Shown in pieces: positions 21,430 to 28,139 of a stretch of DNA of 28,176 bases. The notes beneath the pieces are model-generated. The model was given only the letters and a program-made list of their open reading frames with translations, was not told the origin of the DNA and ran no database searches. The stretch's first letter is position 1. Each line of letters opens with the position of its first letter. The position numbers and the translations under genes were made by a program. The DNA is from Minisyncoccota bacterium (GTDB taxonomy: Bacteria > Patescibacteriota > Minisyncoccia > Phycocordibacterales > Phycocordibacteraceae), in NCBI GenBank assembly GCA_028687085.1, contig JAQUAU010000007.1, positions 1 to 28,176 of the forward strand, read 5' to 3'.

Positions 21430-23916
21430 TTATACCACAAGATTAATGATCTTGCCGGGCACGAAAATGACCCGTTTCGGTTCCCTTCCGCCAAGCGCGT
21501 TCGTGACAGCCGGGATTTTGTGCGCCTCTCTTACTGCATCGGCTTCTGTGCCGCTTGTGGTGAGTGTAATCGAACCACGGCGCTTGCCGTTGACCTGCAC
21601 CGTTATCTCCACCGTGCTCGAAGTGAGCAGACTGGCGTCATACACCGGCCACACCTGCTGGTGCACACTCTCCCTAAACGCTTCGTCTGACGAAGCGTCG
21701 GGCGACTTTCCTTTGGAAAGTTTAGCCCACAGATCCTCGGCTAAGTGCGGTGCAAAGGGTGCAAGCATGATGACGAGCGGTAGCAGCGTATCCTTCGGCA
21801 CTGTCGGCAGAGCTTCAAGCTCGTTTACGAGGATCATGAGTGCGGCAATCGCAGTATTGAATTTGAAGCGATCAGCGTCCTCTGCGACCTTGATACTCGC
21901 CTTCGCGAGCGCCTGTTCGATGTTAGGACTTACGAAGTCCTTAAATTCAGTTCCCGTATGTTGGGACTTCGTAAGTCCTTCAATATTGCGATCCACAAGA
22001 CGGGTGATGCGCTCGAGGAACTTGCGCATGCTGGCGACGCCGTCGAGGTTCCACGGGTAGCTCCCCGGCTCGTTATAGGGGCCGATGAAGGCGAGGTAGA
22101 TGCGCACCGCGTCAGCACCATATTTCTGCACAAACTCGTCGGGGTTGATGACGTTCCCCTTTGACTTGCTCATCTTGTGTCCGTCGGGACCCAAAATAAT
22201 CCCGCGATTGAAGCGCTCGGCAAAAGGCTCGTCAGTCGGCACGAGCGCGAGGTCGTAGAGTGCCTTCATAAAGAATCGTGCATAGAGCACATGCATCGTC
22301 GTGTGCTCGCTCCCGCCTGAATAGCGATTGATCGGCAGCCACTTCTTCATCAGCGCCGCATCAGAGAAATTGTGTGCATCTTGTGAGTCGAGATAGCGCA
22401 AGAAGTACCACGACGAATCAACAAACGTATCAAGCGTGTCATACTCCGGCGTCCAGCCTTCGCCGAATATGTTCGTCACGCGTTCCTTAAGCTCATATGA
22501 GGAGGCGAGCGGTGCCTTGCCGGTCGGGGTGAAGTCCACATCGGTGGGCAGGAGCCACGGCAAGTGCTCGGCAGGTATCGCGTGCGGCTTGCCCTCGGGG
22601 TCGTAGACGATCGGTATCGGGCAGCCCCAGTAGCGCTGGCGGCTCACCAGCCAATCGCGCAGGCGATACATCGTCGCCTTCTCGCCGCCCACAGCAGTCA
22701 CAATGTCCCCCATCGCCTCTTCGCTATCTCGTCCTATAAATTCCCCAGAATTAAGAAGTGCTCCCGTACCCGTGTATGGGGTTGGTGCATTCGATCGATC
22801 AACAACCTCACGTATCGGCAATTCGAATTTCTGCGCGAACTCGAAGTCGCGTTCGTCGTGCGCGGGGACAGCCATCACGGCGCCCGTGCCGTAGGAAGCG
22901 AGCGCGTAGTCGGCGATGTAGATCGGCATCTCCTCTTTGGTCGCCGGGTTGATCGCGCTCACACCCTCGAGCCGCACGCCCGTCTTCTCTTTATTCTCGC
23001 TCCGCTCCCGTTCAGTCTTCTGCGCCGTCGCTTTAATATAGGCCTCAACTTCTTCCGCATTCATGAGGGATTTCCGAAACCCTTCAAGTAAAGGATGCTC
23101 GGGAGCGAGCACGACATACGTCGCACCGAAAATCGTGTCCGGTCGCGTCGTAAAGACTTTTATTGTGGGCCGGACATCCGATGTCCCCAATGCATTTTGG
23201 ACATCGGATGTCCTAACTTCAAACGAGAGGTACGCGCCTTCACTCTTCCCTATCCATGCGCGCTGCGCCGTCTTAATCTCTTCGCGCCACGGGAGCTTCT
23301 CAAGGCCATCCAAAAGGCGCTCGGCATAATCAGTAATCTTTAAGAACCACTGCGTGAGCCGCTTCTCCACTACTTCAGTGCCGCAGCGCTCGCACTTGCC
23401 GTCGATAACCTGCTCGTTCGCGAGCACGGTTTGGTCTTTAGGGCACCACTTCACTGCCGCCTCGCGATGCTCAGCGAGCTTGTGCTCGAAGAGCTTCACA
23501 AAGAGCCATTGCGTCCACTGGTAGTAGCTCGGATCGCAGGCGACCACCTCTTTGCTCCAGTCGAACGACGGTCCCATGCTCTTCAGCTGGGTGCGCATGC
23601 GCTCCATATTGGCGTAGGTCCACTCCTTGGGATCGGCACCATTCTTAATCGCGGCGTTCTCGGCGGGCAATCCGAAGGCGTCGAAGCCTATCGGGAAGAG
23701 GACGTTCTTGCCGCGCATGCGCAGGAGACGCGCGTAGATGTCGGTCACTGCGAAGGCGTACCAGTGGCCGATATGGAGATCGCCCGAGGGATACGGGAAC
23801 TCGACAAGGAGATAGTACGGCTCTTTGGTCTCGTCCGAGAGATCGGCGCGATAGAGATCGAGAGAGGCCCATTTCTCCTGGGCCTTCTTCTCAATATCTG
23901 AATGATCGTACGCCAT
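21430..23916 (-). CDS. leuS: Leucyl-tRNA synthetase with palindrome-derived insertions
   Basis: The protein has 828 residues and charges tRNA-Leu. HIGH motif is DLHIGHWYAF (46-55), and KMSKSKGNV lies near residue 580. The CP1 editing domain has VFTTRPDTIFGATYVVLAPE and YGTGAVMAVPAHDERDFEFA; a zinc-ribbon-like CERCGT precedes it. Three in-frame segments are encoded by inverted repeats: about residues 235-249 (23172-23213), 646-664 (21925-21979) and 730-748 (21674-21728). All are at surface-loop positions between conserved blocks, so the enzyme is expected to be active. There is no Shine-Dalgarno; the start lies 6 nt after the palindrome at 23922-23973. Confidence 0.96.
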   Translation of the reverse strand: MAYDHSDIEKKAQEKWASLDLYRADLSDETKEPYYLLVEFPYPSGDLHIGHWYAFAVTDIYARLLRMRGKNVLFPIGFDAFGLPAENAAIKNGADPKEWTYANMERMRTQLKSMGPSFDWSKEVVACDPSYYQWTQWLFVKLFEHKLAEHREAAVKWCPKDQTVLANEQVIDGKCERCGTEVVEKRLTQWFLKITDYAERLLDGLEKLPWREEIKTAQRAWIGKSEGAYLSFEVRTSDVQNALGTSDVRPTIKVFTTRPDTIFGATYVVLAPEHPLLEGFRKSLMNAEEVEAYIKATAQKTERERSENKEKTGVRLEGVSAINPATKEEMPIYIADYALASYGTGAVMAVPAHDERDFEFAQKFELPIREVVDRSNAPTPYTGTGALLNSGEFIGRDSEEAMGDIVTAVGGEKATMYRLRDWLVSRQRYWGCPIPIVYDPEGKPHAIPAEHLPWLLPTDVDFTPTGKAPLASSYELKERVTNIFGEGWTPEYDTLDTFVDSSWYFLRYLDSQDAHNFSDAALMKKWLPINRYSGGSEHTTMHVLYARFFMKALYDLALVPTDEPFAERFNRGIILGPDGHKMSKSKGNVINPDEFVQKYGADAVRIYLAFIGPYNEPGSYPWNLDGVASMRKFLERITRLVDRNIEGLTKSQHTGTEFKDFVSPNIEQALAKASIKVAEDADRFKFNTAIAALMILVNELEALPTVPKDTLLPLVIMLAPFAPHLAEDLWAKLSKGKSPDASSDEAFRESVHQQVWPVYDASLLTSSTVEITVQVNGKRRGSITLTTSGTEADAVREAHKIPAVTNALGGREPKRVIFVPGKIINLVV
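21674..21728. repeat. Palindromic element in leuS, two hairpins within an outer stem
   Basis: ACGCTTCGT-CTG-ACGAAGCGT (21678-21698) and GGGC-G-ACTTTCC-TTT-GGAAAGT-TTA-GCCC (21700-21728) lie side by side, and CTAAAC (21674-21679) pairs with GTTTAG (21720-21725) around them. The layout resembles the element at 18784-18843. It encodes KLSKGKSPDASSDEAFRE before the conserved SVHQQVWP block of LeuRS. I see no clear flanking direct repeat. Confidence 0.6.
21916..21987. repeat. Palindromic element in leuS with near-identical flanking repeats
   Basis: Perfect 16-bp arms AGGACTTACGAAGTCC (21925-21940) and its complement (21964-21979) enclose a 23-nt loop. Each arm is itself a palindrome (GGACTT-ACG-AAGTCC). 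The flanks read AATATTGAA and AACATCGAA on the coding strand, both encoding Asn-Ile-Glu, 63 nt apart; they look like an aged 9-bp duplication that has drifted only at silent positions. Confidence 0.7.
23172..23213. repeat. Palindromic element in the leuS editing region
   Basis: Perfect 15-bp arms GGACATCCGATGTCC and GGACATCGGATGTCC are separated by 12 nt. Each arm is itself a palindrome around one base. It encodes RTSDVQNALGTSDVRP, a stretch foreign to LeuRS, just before VFTTRPDT. The adjacent TAACTT extends to GTCCTAACTT, also seen in the stem at 12743-12769. Confidence 0.7.
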
Positions 23917-23921
23917 AGGTA

Positions 23922-23973
23922 ATTAACAAGGTTCAACCTTGGGAATTCGGATTTAAGGTTGAACCTTGTTAAT
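23922..23973. repeat. Palindromic element over a stop codon, between two genes
   Basis: Perfect 19-bp arms (23922-23940 and 23955-23973) with a 14-nt loop; each arm contains the palindrome AAGGTT-C-AACCTT. On the minus strand it encodes the last residues INKVQP and the TAA stop of the DUF5671-type gene, and ends 5 nt before the leuS ATG. The loop sequence ending ATTTAAGG resembles that of the element at 21925-21979. It may act as a terminator or RNA stabiliser, but there is no T-tract. Confidence 0.75.
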
Positions 23974-24927
23974 CGGTGGGTAGAACGCGGGGTCGATGGT
24001 ACGGTCGAAGCAGACCTGACCAGCGTCGTGCTGCCAGTTGTCTGCCTGCATCATGATGTCCTTGCCCCCAAGCCCGACCGGAACCGGTTCAACCGGACGA
24101 GTCTCAGAGAGAACGCCCGGATTTGCACGACTCACGGTGTTGAAGTCGGCACAGAGCTTGAAGGAGAGCCCTTCGCCCGGCTGATACACGTATGCTGCAC
24201 CTGTCTGCGGGTCGACCGGGAGCGGGCCATACGAGAGCGAGTTGTTGAGATCAGTTATTTTCCCTGGCAGCTTCTGCTTCGCCTGCCAGAAATAGATGAC
24301 CTGCGATTGTATGACTTGCAGATCGCTTACCTTCTGTGCGTCAAAACGTGCGAGACGCGCTTCTGCCGGTGTACCGACGATAAAGAAGCCCGCGACTATC
24401 GTGGCAGCAGCAAGAATCGCTACGCCGATGCGCACCATATTCCTCCGCGTCGGGAATGCGTCCCAGTATCCCTTAAAGTCCGCGATGAAATGCATGAACA
24501 CGCCGCCGGCGACGAGGAAGATGATCAGCACCTTCAAGAGGAAGGCCGACGTAAGCGCCTCGCCATTGAGAAAGGTCGTGAGGAGCGTAATGAGGTCGAC
24601 GGCTATCGCGATGCCCGCGACGAAGAGCGTCAGGATAAGCGCCCAGCGCCGCACCCAGATCTCGTTGCGTGAAGGATCGCGGAGAGCGTCTTTGTGGATG
24701 AACCGCATGATGAGCAGGTAGATAGGAAAGAGCACGATGATAGAGGCCATCTCGCCACTAATGCCGCTCTGGTACGGATCAGCCGGGTAGTAGCTGAGCA
24801 CATTCGGAAACGTGTAGTTGATGTAATCGAACGTGAGAAGGATGAATGCGATAACACTCCAATAAAAGGTGACCATCGCCCCCGCCCACAAGAAGAAATC
24901 TTTCGGTGTGATTTTGGGTTTGTCCAT
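23953..24927 (-). CDS. Multi-helix membrane protein (DUF5671-like) with pseudopilin-like C-terminus
   Basis: The protein has 324 residues from the ATG at 24927 (MDKPKITPKDFFLW). Five membrane helices are visible between residues 12 and 195, e.g. AMVTFYWSVIAFILLTFDYI, ASIIVLFPIYLLIMRFI and VRIGVAILAAATIVAGFFIV. The C-terminal 125 residues read like the globular part of a type II secretion/pilin-type protein (RFDAQKVSDLQVIQSQVIYF and GPLPVDPQTGAAYVYQPGEG), with two cysteines. The family resembles DUF5671 from memory; function unknown. An in-frame GTG lies 6 nt upstream, but an extended -10 exactly 8 nt before the ATG argues for the chosen start. The palindrome 23922-23973 supplies its last codons and stop. 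Confidence 0.75.
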   Translation of the reverse strand: MDKPKITPKDFFLWAGAMVTFYWSVIAFILLTFDYINYTFPNVLSYYPADPYQSGISGEMASIIVLFPIYLLIMRFIHKDALRDPSRNEIWVRRWALILTLFVAGIAIAVDLITLLTTFLNGEALTSAFLLKVLIIFLVAGGVFMHFIADFKGYWDAFPTRRNMVRIGVAILAAATIVAGFFIVGTPAEARLARFDAQKVSDLQVIQSQVIYFWQAKQKLPGKITDLNNSLSYGPLPVDPQTGAAYVYQPGEGLSFKLCADFNTVSRANPGVLSETRPVEPVPVGLGGKDIMMQADNWQHDAGQVCFDRTIDPAFYPPINKVQP

Positions 24928-24935
24928 AGACACTC

Positions 24936-24941
24936 ATTATA
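24936..24941 (-). promoter_or_regulatory. Extended -10 (TGGTATAAT) 8 nt before an ATG
   Basis: On the minus strand TATAAT preceded by TGG ends 8 nt before the ATG at 24927. The -35 region overlaps the terminator of the upstream small gene and is not consensus. Leaderless transcription is expected. Confidence 0.65.
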
Positions 24942-24945
24942 CCAT

Positions 24946-24979
24946 AAAAAGTTTAGCCCCACCGTTCTAGGTGGGGCTA
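24946..24979 (-). terminator. Terminator of the 48-residue ORF gene
   Basis: A perfect 10-bp stem TAGCCCCACC/GGTGGGGCTA with a 6-base loop is followed on the minus strand by AACTTTTTATGG. It lies about 75 nt after the stop at 25053 and immediately before the extended -10 of the next gene. Confidence 0.8.
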
Positions 24980-25052
24980 GTTACTGCAGCGCTCTGTGGC
25001 GAACGGCGGGGTGACCTCAGATGGTCATCCCGCCCGCGCCGGCGCCGGCAGG

Positions 25053-25199
25053 TTACTGCGAGGTAATGCCCAGGTGGTTGGCGCCGGCGTTTCTCTTGCT
25101 CTTGACGCTGGCGGCGGCCGCGGCGTTCGAAGTAATCGCGAAAATCGCACTCTCGCTCTCGGCGGCGGGCGGCGGGCGGTACAGATTGCATTTTGGCAT
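25053..25199 (-). CDS. Small Ala-rich protein of 48 residues, unknown
   Basis: The frame starts MPKCNLYRPPPAAESESAIF and ends NAGANHLGITSQ. An AAAGGAGA Shine-Dalgarno lies 6-7 nt before the ATG, a promoter at 25272-25301, and a terminator at 24946-24979, so a real transcription unit is well supported. The protein has a single cysteine, a Pro-rich turn, an Ala/Ser-rich centre and a basic KSKRNAG stretch, with no membrane helix. I do not recognise it. The region is very GC-rich, so long shadow frames exist on the other strand; those lack signals. Confidence 0.65.
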   Translation of the reverse strand: MPKCNLYRPPPAAESESAIFAITSNAAAAASVKSKRNAGANHLGITSQ

Positions 25200-25271
25200 A
25201 GCTGTCTCCTTTGGTCTGGTGGTGGAACAACGATCGAATGCCTCTACGTCCTTTCGGCTATTGGCCCAAAT

Positions 25272-25301
25272 AACATATCACAACACTCTCCTTTTTGTCA
25301 A
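25272..25301 (-). promoter_or_regulatory. Promoter of the 48-residue ORF
   Basis: On the minus strand TTGACA (25296-25301) is 18 nt from TATGTT (25272-25277). The leader would be about 65 nt, ending in the AAAGGAGA Shine-Dalgarno. Confidence 0.7.
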
Positions 25302-25317
25302 GTCCTTCGACACTAGG

Positions 25318-25355
25318 TATCCAAAATAGTGGACGACCGTCATGTATTTTGGATA
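25318..25355. repeat. Inverted repeat with GACGACCGTC loop core
   Basis: Perfect 11-bp arms TATCCAAAATA/TATTTTGGATA enclose a 16-nt loop with GACGACCGTC at 25332-25341, the same core as the loop at 13344-13353, although the arms are unrelated. It lies in the gap between the 90-codon gene's terminator and the promoter at 25272-25301. Confidence 0.7.
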
Positions 25356-25368
25356 GCTCTGTTCGTCG

Positions 25369-25401
25369 TGAAGAAAAGAAATCCCCGCGCGGGCGGGGAT
25401 T
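25369..25401 (-). terminator. Terminator of the 25421-25687 gene
   Basis: AATCCCCGC/GCGGGGATT stem with a four-base loop, followed on the minus strand by TCTTTTCTTC. It begins about 20 nt after the gene stop. Confidence 0.8.
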
Positions 25402-25420
25402 CGGAAATCATTCGTTTCCG

Positions 25421-25687
25421 TCAGTGGAGACGCACGAGATTCATTTCGGCGATATGTGAACCCTGAAGCTTCTTTGCATCTGGCTTCTTCCCACACTTCG
25501 GACACCAGAGATGTTGGACATCGACGTTCTGGACGCCCAGATCACCTGGCTCAAAGGCAGGGCTGCCGGTGGTATGTTGCACGGTGATCTGCTGAATCGG
25601 GGCGTCTGTTGTCTTGCAAACCCAGCCGCCCGTACCCTGTTTCGCATGATTCTCAATGAACTTTTTTCCCTCAATCGTCGCGTACAT
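25421..25687 (-). CDS. Small conserved-looking protein with one CxxC, unknown
   Basis: The protein has 88 residues beginning MYATIEGKKFIENHAKQGTG. AAGGAG directly abuts the upstream in-frame ATG at 25693 and is 6 nt from the ATG at 25687, so the latter is the start. A WCPKCGKKPDAKKL segment gives a single CxxC that could bind metal with VCKTTDAP or a histidine, or in a dimer. There is no membrane segment. It has its own promoter (25718-25746), Shine-Dalgarno and terminator. I recall short MYATIEGKKF-type hypotheticals in CPR genomes but no function. Confidence 0.8.
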   Translation of the reverse strand: MYATIEGKKFIENHAKQGTGGWVCKTTDAPIQQITVQHTTGSPAFEPGDLGVQNVDVQHLWCPKCGKKPDAKKLQGSHIAEMNLVRLH

Positions 25688-25717
25688 AAACATCTCCTTG
25701 CGGGTTGAACAGACTGT

Positions 25718-25746
25718 AATCTAGAAGAAACTATTACTTTTGTAAA
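25718..25746 (-). promoter_or_regulatory. Promoter of the 25421-25687 gene
   Basis: On the minus strand TTTACA (25741-25746) is 17 nt from TAGATT (25718-25723). The leader is about 25 nt and contains AAGGAG. It starts directly after the ychF stop. Confidence 0.75.
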
Positions 25747-25758
25747 GTATCGCGGCAC

Positions 25759-26856
25759 CTAGCCGTGCAGGAAGACCATGACGTCACCGTCTCGGACGAT
25801 GTACTCCTTGCCCTCGATGCGCACTTGGCCTTTGTCGCGGGCGGCGGCGTAGGAGCCGAGCTCGAGGAGCTTCTCCCAGTCGATAACCTCGGCACGGATA
25901 AACTTCGTCAAAAAATCATTATGAATAGCCGCGCCGGCGACCGGCGCAGTGCTCCCCTGCTTAATCGTCCACGCGCGCGTCTCGTCGGTGCCGGTGGTGA
26001 AGAACGACATGAGCCCGAGCGTCTCGTAGGCGCCACGGATAAGCCCGGCGAGGCCGTCTTCAGAGACGCCGAGCTCCTGACGGAAGTTCTGGCGATCATC
26101 ATCGGCGACGTCGTTCAGCTCGCGCTCCGTATTCGCATCGAGAAAGATGTAGTGCCCGCCGAGCGCCTTGATGAGCTCATAGGCGCGCTCCGCACGTCCG
26201 TCAGAGAGCTCGTCGAGATTGTGCCCGCCGCTCTTCTTGTTGAGTGCATAGAGGATCGGCTTCATCGTGAGCAGATTCAGGTGTGCAACACGCGCCTTTT
26301 CATCATCAGTCAGATCCGCGTGGAGAGCGAGCTTGCCGGCAGTGAAGCCCTGCATCAGTTTGACGAGTGCCGCATCCTCGGCGATGAACTCTTTGCGTCC
26401 TGCCTTGATATCGCCCGCGATCTTGTCGCGACGCTTCCTGACCTGCTCGCCATCGGCGAGCACGAGCTCCATATTGATAATCTCGATGTCCTTATATGGC
26501 TCAATCGTATTGTCGACATGCGTAATGTTCGCATCGTCGAAGAAGCGCACCAATTGGAGAATCGCATCGGTCTCGCGGATGTTCGCGAGGAACTGGTTCC
26601 CGAGCCCTTCGCCCTCAGCCGCGCCCTTCACGAGCCCTGCAATATCCACGAACTCGATAGCCGCCGGGACGACCTTCTCACTCTTTGAGAACTCGGCGAG
26701 CGCGCCGAGCCGCGCGTCAGGCACGCCGACGACACCCACCGACGGGTCGATGGTGCAAAAGGGATAATTCTCTGCCGGTACACTCGCTTTTGTGAGCGCA
26801 TTAAAAAGTGTGGACTTCCCCACGTTCGGCAGGCCGACGATACCTATCTTTAACAT
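25759..26856 (-). CDS. ychF: Ribosome-associated GTPase/ATPase YchF (OLA1)
   Basis: The protein has 365 residues, the normal length. The G domain begins GIVGLPNVGKSTLFNALTKA with the P-loop, then NYPFCTIDPSVGVVGVPD (switch I) and DIAGLVKGAAEGEGLGNQFL (switch II). The NKxD-like position reads NKKSGG, in line with YchF's relaxed base specificity. The coiled-coil arm is followed by a TGS domain: MSFFTTGTDETRAWTIKQGS through GKEYIVRDGDVMVFLHG. An AGGGTGG Shine-Dalgarno stands 4 nt before the ATG. It follows a membrane-protein gene by 20 nt. Confidence 0.97.
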   Translation of the reverse strand: MLKIGIVGLPNVGKSTLFNALTKASVPAENYPFCTIDPSVGVVGVPDARLGALAEFSKSEKVVPAAIEFVDIAGLVKGAAEGEGLGNQFLANIRETDAILQLVRFFDDANITHVDNTIEPYKDIEIINMELVLADGEQVRKRRDKIAGDIKAGRKEFIAEDAALVKLMQGFTAGKLALHADLTDDEKARVAHLNLLTMKPILYALNKKSGGHNLDELSDGRAERAYELIKALGGHYIFLDANTERELNDVADDDRQNFRQELGVSEDGLAGLIRGAYETLGLMSFFTTGTDETRAWTIKQGSTAPVAGAAIHNDFLTKFIRAEVIDWEKLLELGSYAAARDKGQVRIEGKEYIVRDGDVMVFLHG

Positions 26857-26876
26857 TGTTCCACCCTAAGGCTAAT

Positions 26877-27380
26877 TCACTTCTTGTGCAAGGCGAGCAT
26901 GCGTGCATATGAAAGGAGTGCGTAGAAGATCCCGGTTGCAACGATGAAGAAAGCGGCGGCGGCTCCAAATGAAAGCTCGGGTACCTGTCCGAGAGTAAGA
27001 AAAGCGAGGAACCACCAGCCAGTGAAGGCGGCGGCGCTTCCGAGCGCAAAGGAGATGCGGCTGCGCGAGAGCGCCCACGAGACTGTCGTGACAAGGAGCG
27101 CAAGCGCGATAAGAATCCAATAGCTTGCAGAGAGTGCCGGCTGTTCTGCCGCATGGATCATATACGCCACAATCACGAGCGCGAGTGAAGCGATGAGGAG
27201 GAGCGACATGCCGAAGCGTAAGCCGTGGCCGATCGCCTGCATATGCACACGTTCAGCGTGATCGATCCGGCCGTCACGCATCGCGCGCACATAGGCGAGC
27301 TCGCCCCAGACGGCGCAAGCGACACCGACAAGCGCACCGAGCGCCTGAGAAAAGATGAGTAGCGAGACGAGATCGGTCAT
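26877..27380 (-). CDS. Integral membrane protein, five predicted helices, unknown
   Basis: The protein has 167 residues with about five hydrophobic helices: LVSLLIFSQALGALVGVACA, FGMSLLLIASLALVIVAYMI, SYWILIALALLVTTVSWALS, LGSAAAFTGWWFLAFLTLGQ and FGAAAAFFIVATGIFYALLS. A short charged loop (RDGRIDHAERVHMQ) follows the first. It resembles small CPR membrane hypotheticals; no function is assigned. It probably shares a transcript with ychF. Confidence 0.75.
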   Translation of the reverse strand: MTDLVSLLIFSQALGALVGVACAVWGELAYVRAMRDGRIDHAERVHMQAIGHGLRFGMSLLLIASLALVIVAYMIHAAEQPALSASYWILIALALLVTTVSWALSRSRISFALGSAAAFTGWWFLAFLTLGQVPELSFGAAAAFFIVATGIFYALLSYARMLALHKK

Positions 27381-27397
27381 GATTATGTATAGTGAGC

Positions 27398-27410
27398 GTA
27401 GTCGAACTAC
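27398..27410. repeat. Short inverted repeat GTAGT-CGA-ACTAC over a stop codon
   Basis: The minus-strand context is GTAGTTCGACTACGCTCAC, where the TAG is the stop of the gene at 27407-27637. TTCGACTACGCTCA is close to the TTCGACAAGCTCA core of the alaS insertion at 9967-9986, so the two may be variants of one interspersed repeat. Confidence 0.5.
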
Positions 27411-27637
27411 TTCTGCATCAACGCAGAGAGCTCGGTGCGATATTTCTTCATCACCTCCATCGCCGCCTTCATCTCACTCTCGCCGCCTTTTTTGCGACGT
27501 TCGATCTCTTCGCCGATTTTTTTAAAAAGCTGGGGGTCTTTTGTCACGAGCGCCGTCATCCGCTCGCGCTCAGCCTCCGGCACATCCTTCAGCTTCCACT
27601 TCGCATATTGATTCAGCAAAAAACTCTGTAATGACAT
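27407..27637 (-). CDS. Small helical cytoplasmic protein, unknown
   Basis: The protein has 76 residues, starting MSLQSFLLNQYAKWKLKDVP and ending YRTELSALMQK. It is charged, predicted almost wholly helical, and has no cysteine or membrane segment. Extended -10 TGATATAAT stands 6 nt before the ATG (27644-27649), with no Shine-Dalgarno. Its stop codon lies inside the short repeat at 27398-27410. I do not recognise a function. Confidence 0.7.
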   Translation of the reverse strand: MSLQSFLLNQYAKWKLKDVPEAERERMTALVTKDPQLFKKIGEEIERRKKGGESEMKAAMEVMKKYRTELSALMQK

Positions 27638-27643
27638 GCTCAG

Positions 27644-27649
27644 ATTATA
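27644..27649 (-). promoter_or_regulatory. Extended -10 (TGATATAAT) 6 nt before an ATG
   Basis: TATAAT preceded by TGA on the minus strand, ending 6 nt before the ATG at 27637, directly after the hairpin of the upstream gene. Leaderless transcription is expected. Confidence 0.65.
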
Positions 27650-27655
27650 TCACGA

Positions 27656-27685
27656 GAAATACCAAGGTGAATACCTTGGTATTTC
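27656..27685 (-). terminator. Hairpin overlapping the stop of the upstream membrane-protein gene
   Basis: Perfect 13-bp arms GAAATACCAAGGT/ACCTTGGTATTTC with a 4-base loop. It begins within the TGA stop of the gene at 27684-28103 and is followed by TCTCGTG, so the T-run is only in the arm. It may terminate or protect the upstream transcript. Confidence 0.55.
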
Positions 27686-28103
27686 AATTCGGTCGCAGAT
27701 GAAAGCCGCGGATCGTGCGCGTCGTGAAGTAGAGGGCGATAAGCGAGAGGAGCGCGAGCGCCTCGATATAGATGAAAGAAGGATCAAAGATGCTGATCCC
27801 CGCACGATAATGATTCACCGCACTTATGCCGAACAGGAGCGTTCCGTACATTGCGATGAATTCGTTGAACCAGTGTATCCAGCCTTGTGCCGGATTCGTG
27901 ATGCCGGCAGTCACTACAAGTACGACGGCCGCCACAACTGCGCCGGTCGTCCCGAGCGGGAGTTCTGCGCCGGTCGACTGTGCGACAATGAGCACAACCG
28001 CGCCGACGACAAAGAGCACTCGTGTCTGATCGCCATGATAATGCGGTATTCGATGGCGCCGAGGGCCGCTCTCGCCGCCGTCGCCATTGCCTTCGAAAGT
28101 CAT
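27684..28103 (-). CDS. Integral membrane protein, about four helices, unknown
   Basis: The protein has 139 residues from the ATG at 28103 (MTFEGNGDGGESGPRRHRIP). A Gly/His/Arg-rich cytoplasmic start leads into helices VLFVVGAVVLIVAQSTGAEL, TGAVVAAVVLVVTAGI, FIAMYGTLLFGISAVNHY and SFIYIEALALLSLIALYF. An upstream TTG would add 11 residues, but TATACT lies 6 nt before the ATG, which supports the shorter start. No family recognised. Confidence 0.7.
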   Translation of the reverse strand: MTFEGNGDGGESGPRRHRIPHYHGDQTRVLFVVGAVVLIVAQSTGAELPLGTTGAVVAAVVLVVTAGITNPAQGWIHWFNEFIAMYGTLLFGISAVNHYRAGISIFDPSFIYIEALALLSLIALYFTTRTIRGFHLRPN

Positions 28104-28109
28104 GCCTTT

Positions 28110-28115
28110 AGTATA
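28110..28115 (-). promoter_or_regulatory. -10 box TATACT 6 nt before an ATG
   Basis: On the minus strand TATACT ends 6 nt before the ATG at 28103; TTGCGT lies 15 nt upstream, a poor spacing for a -35. No Shine-Dalgarno is present. Confidence 0.5.
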
Positions 28116-28139
28116 CGCTTCCTGCGAGGTACGCAAGTG

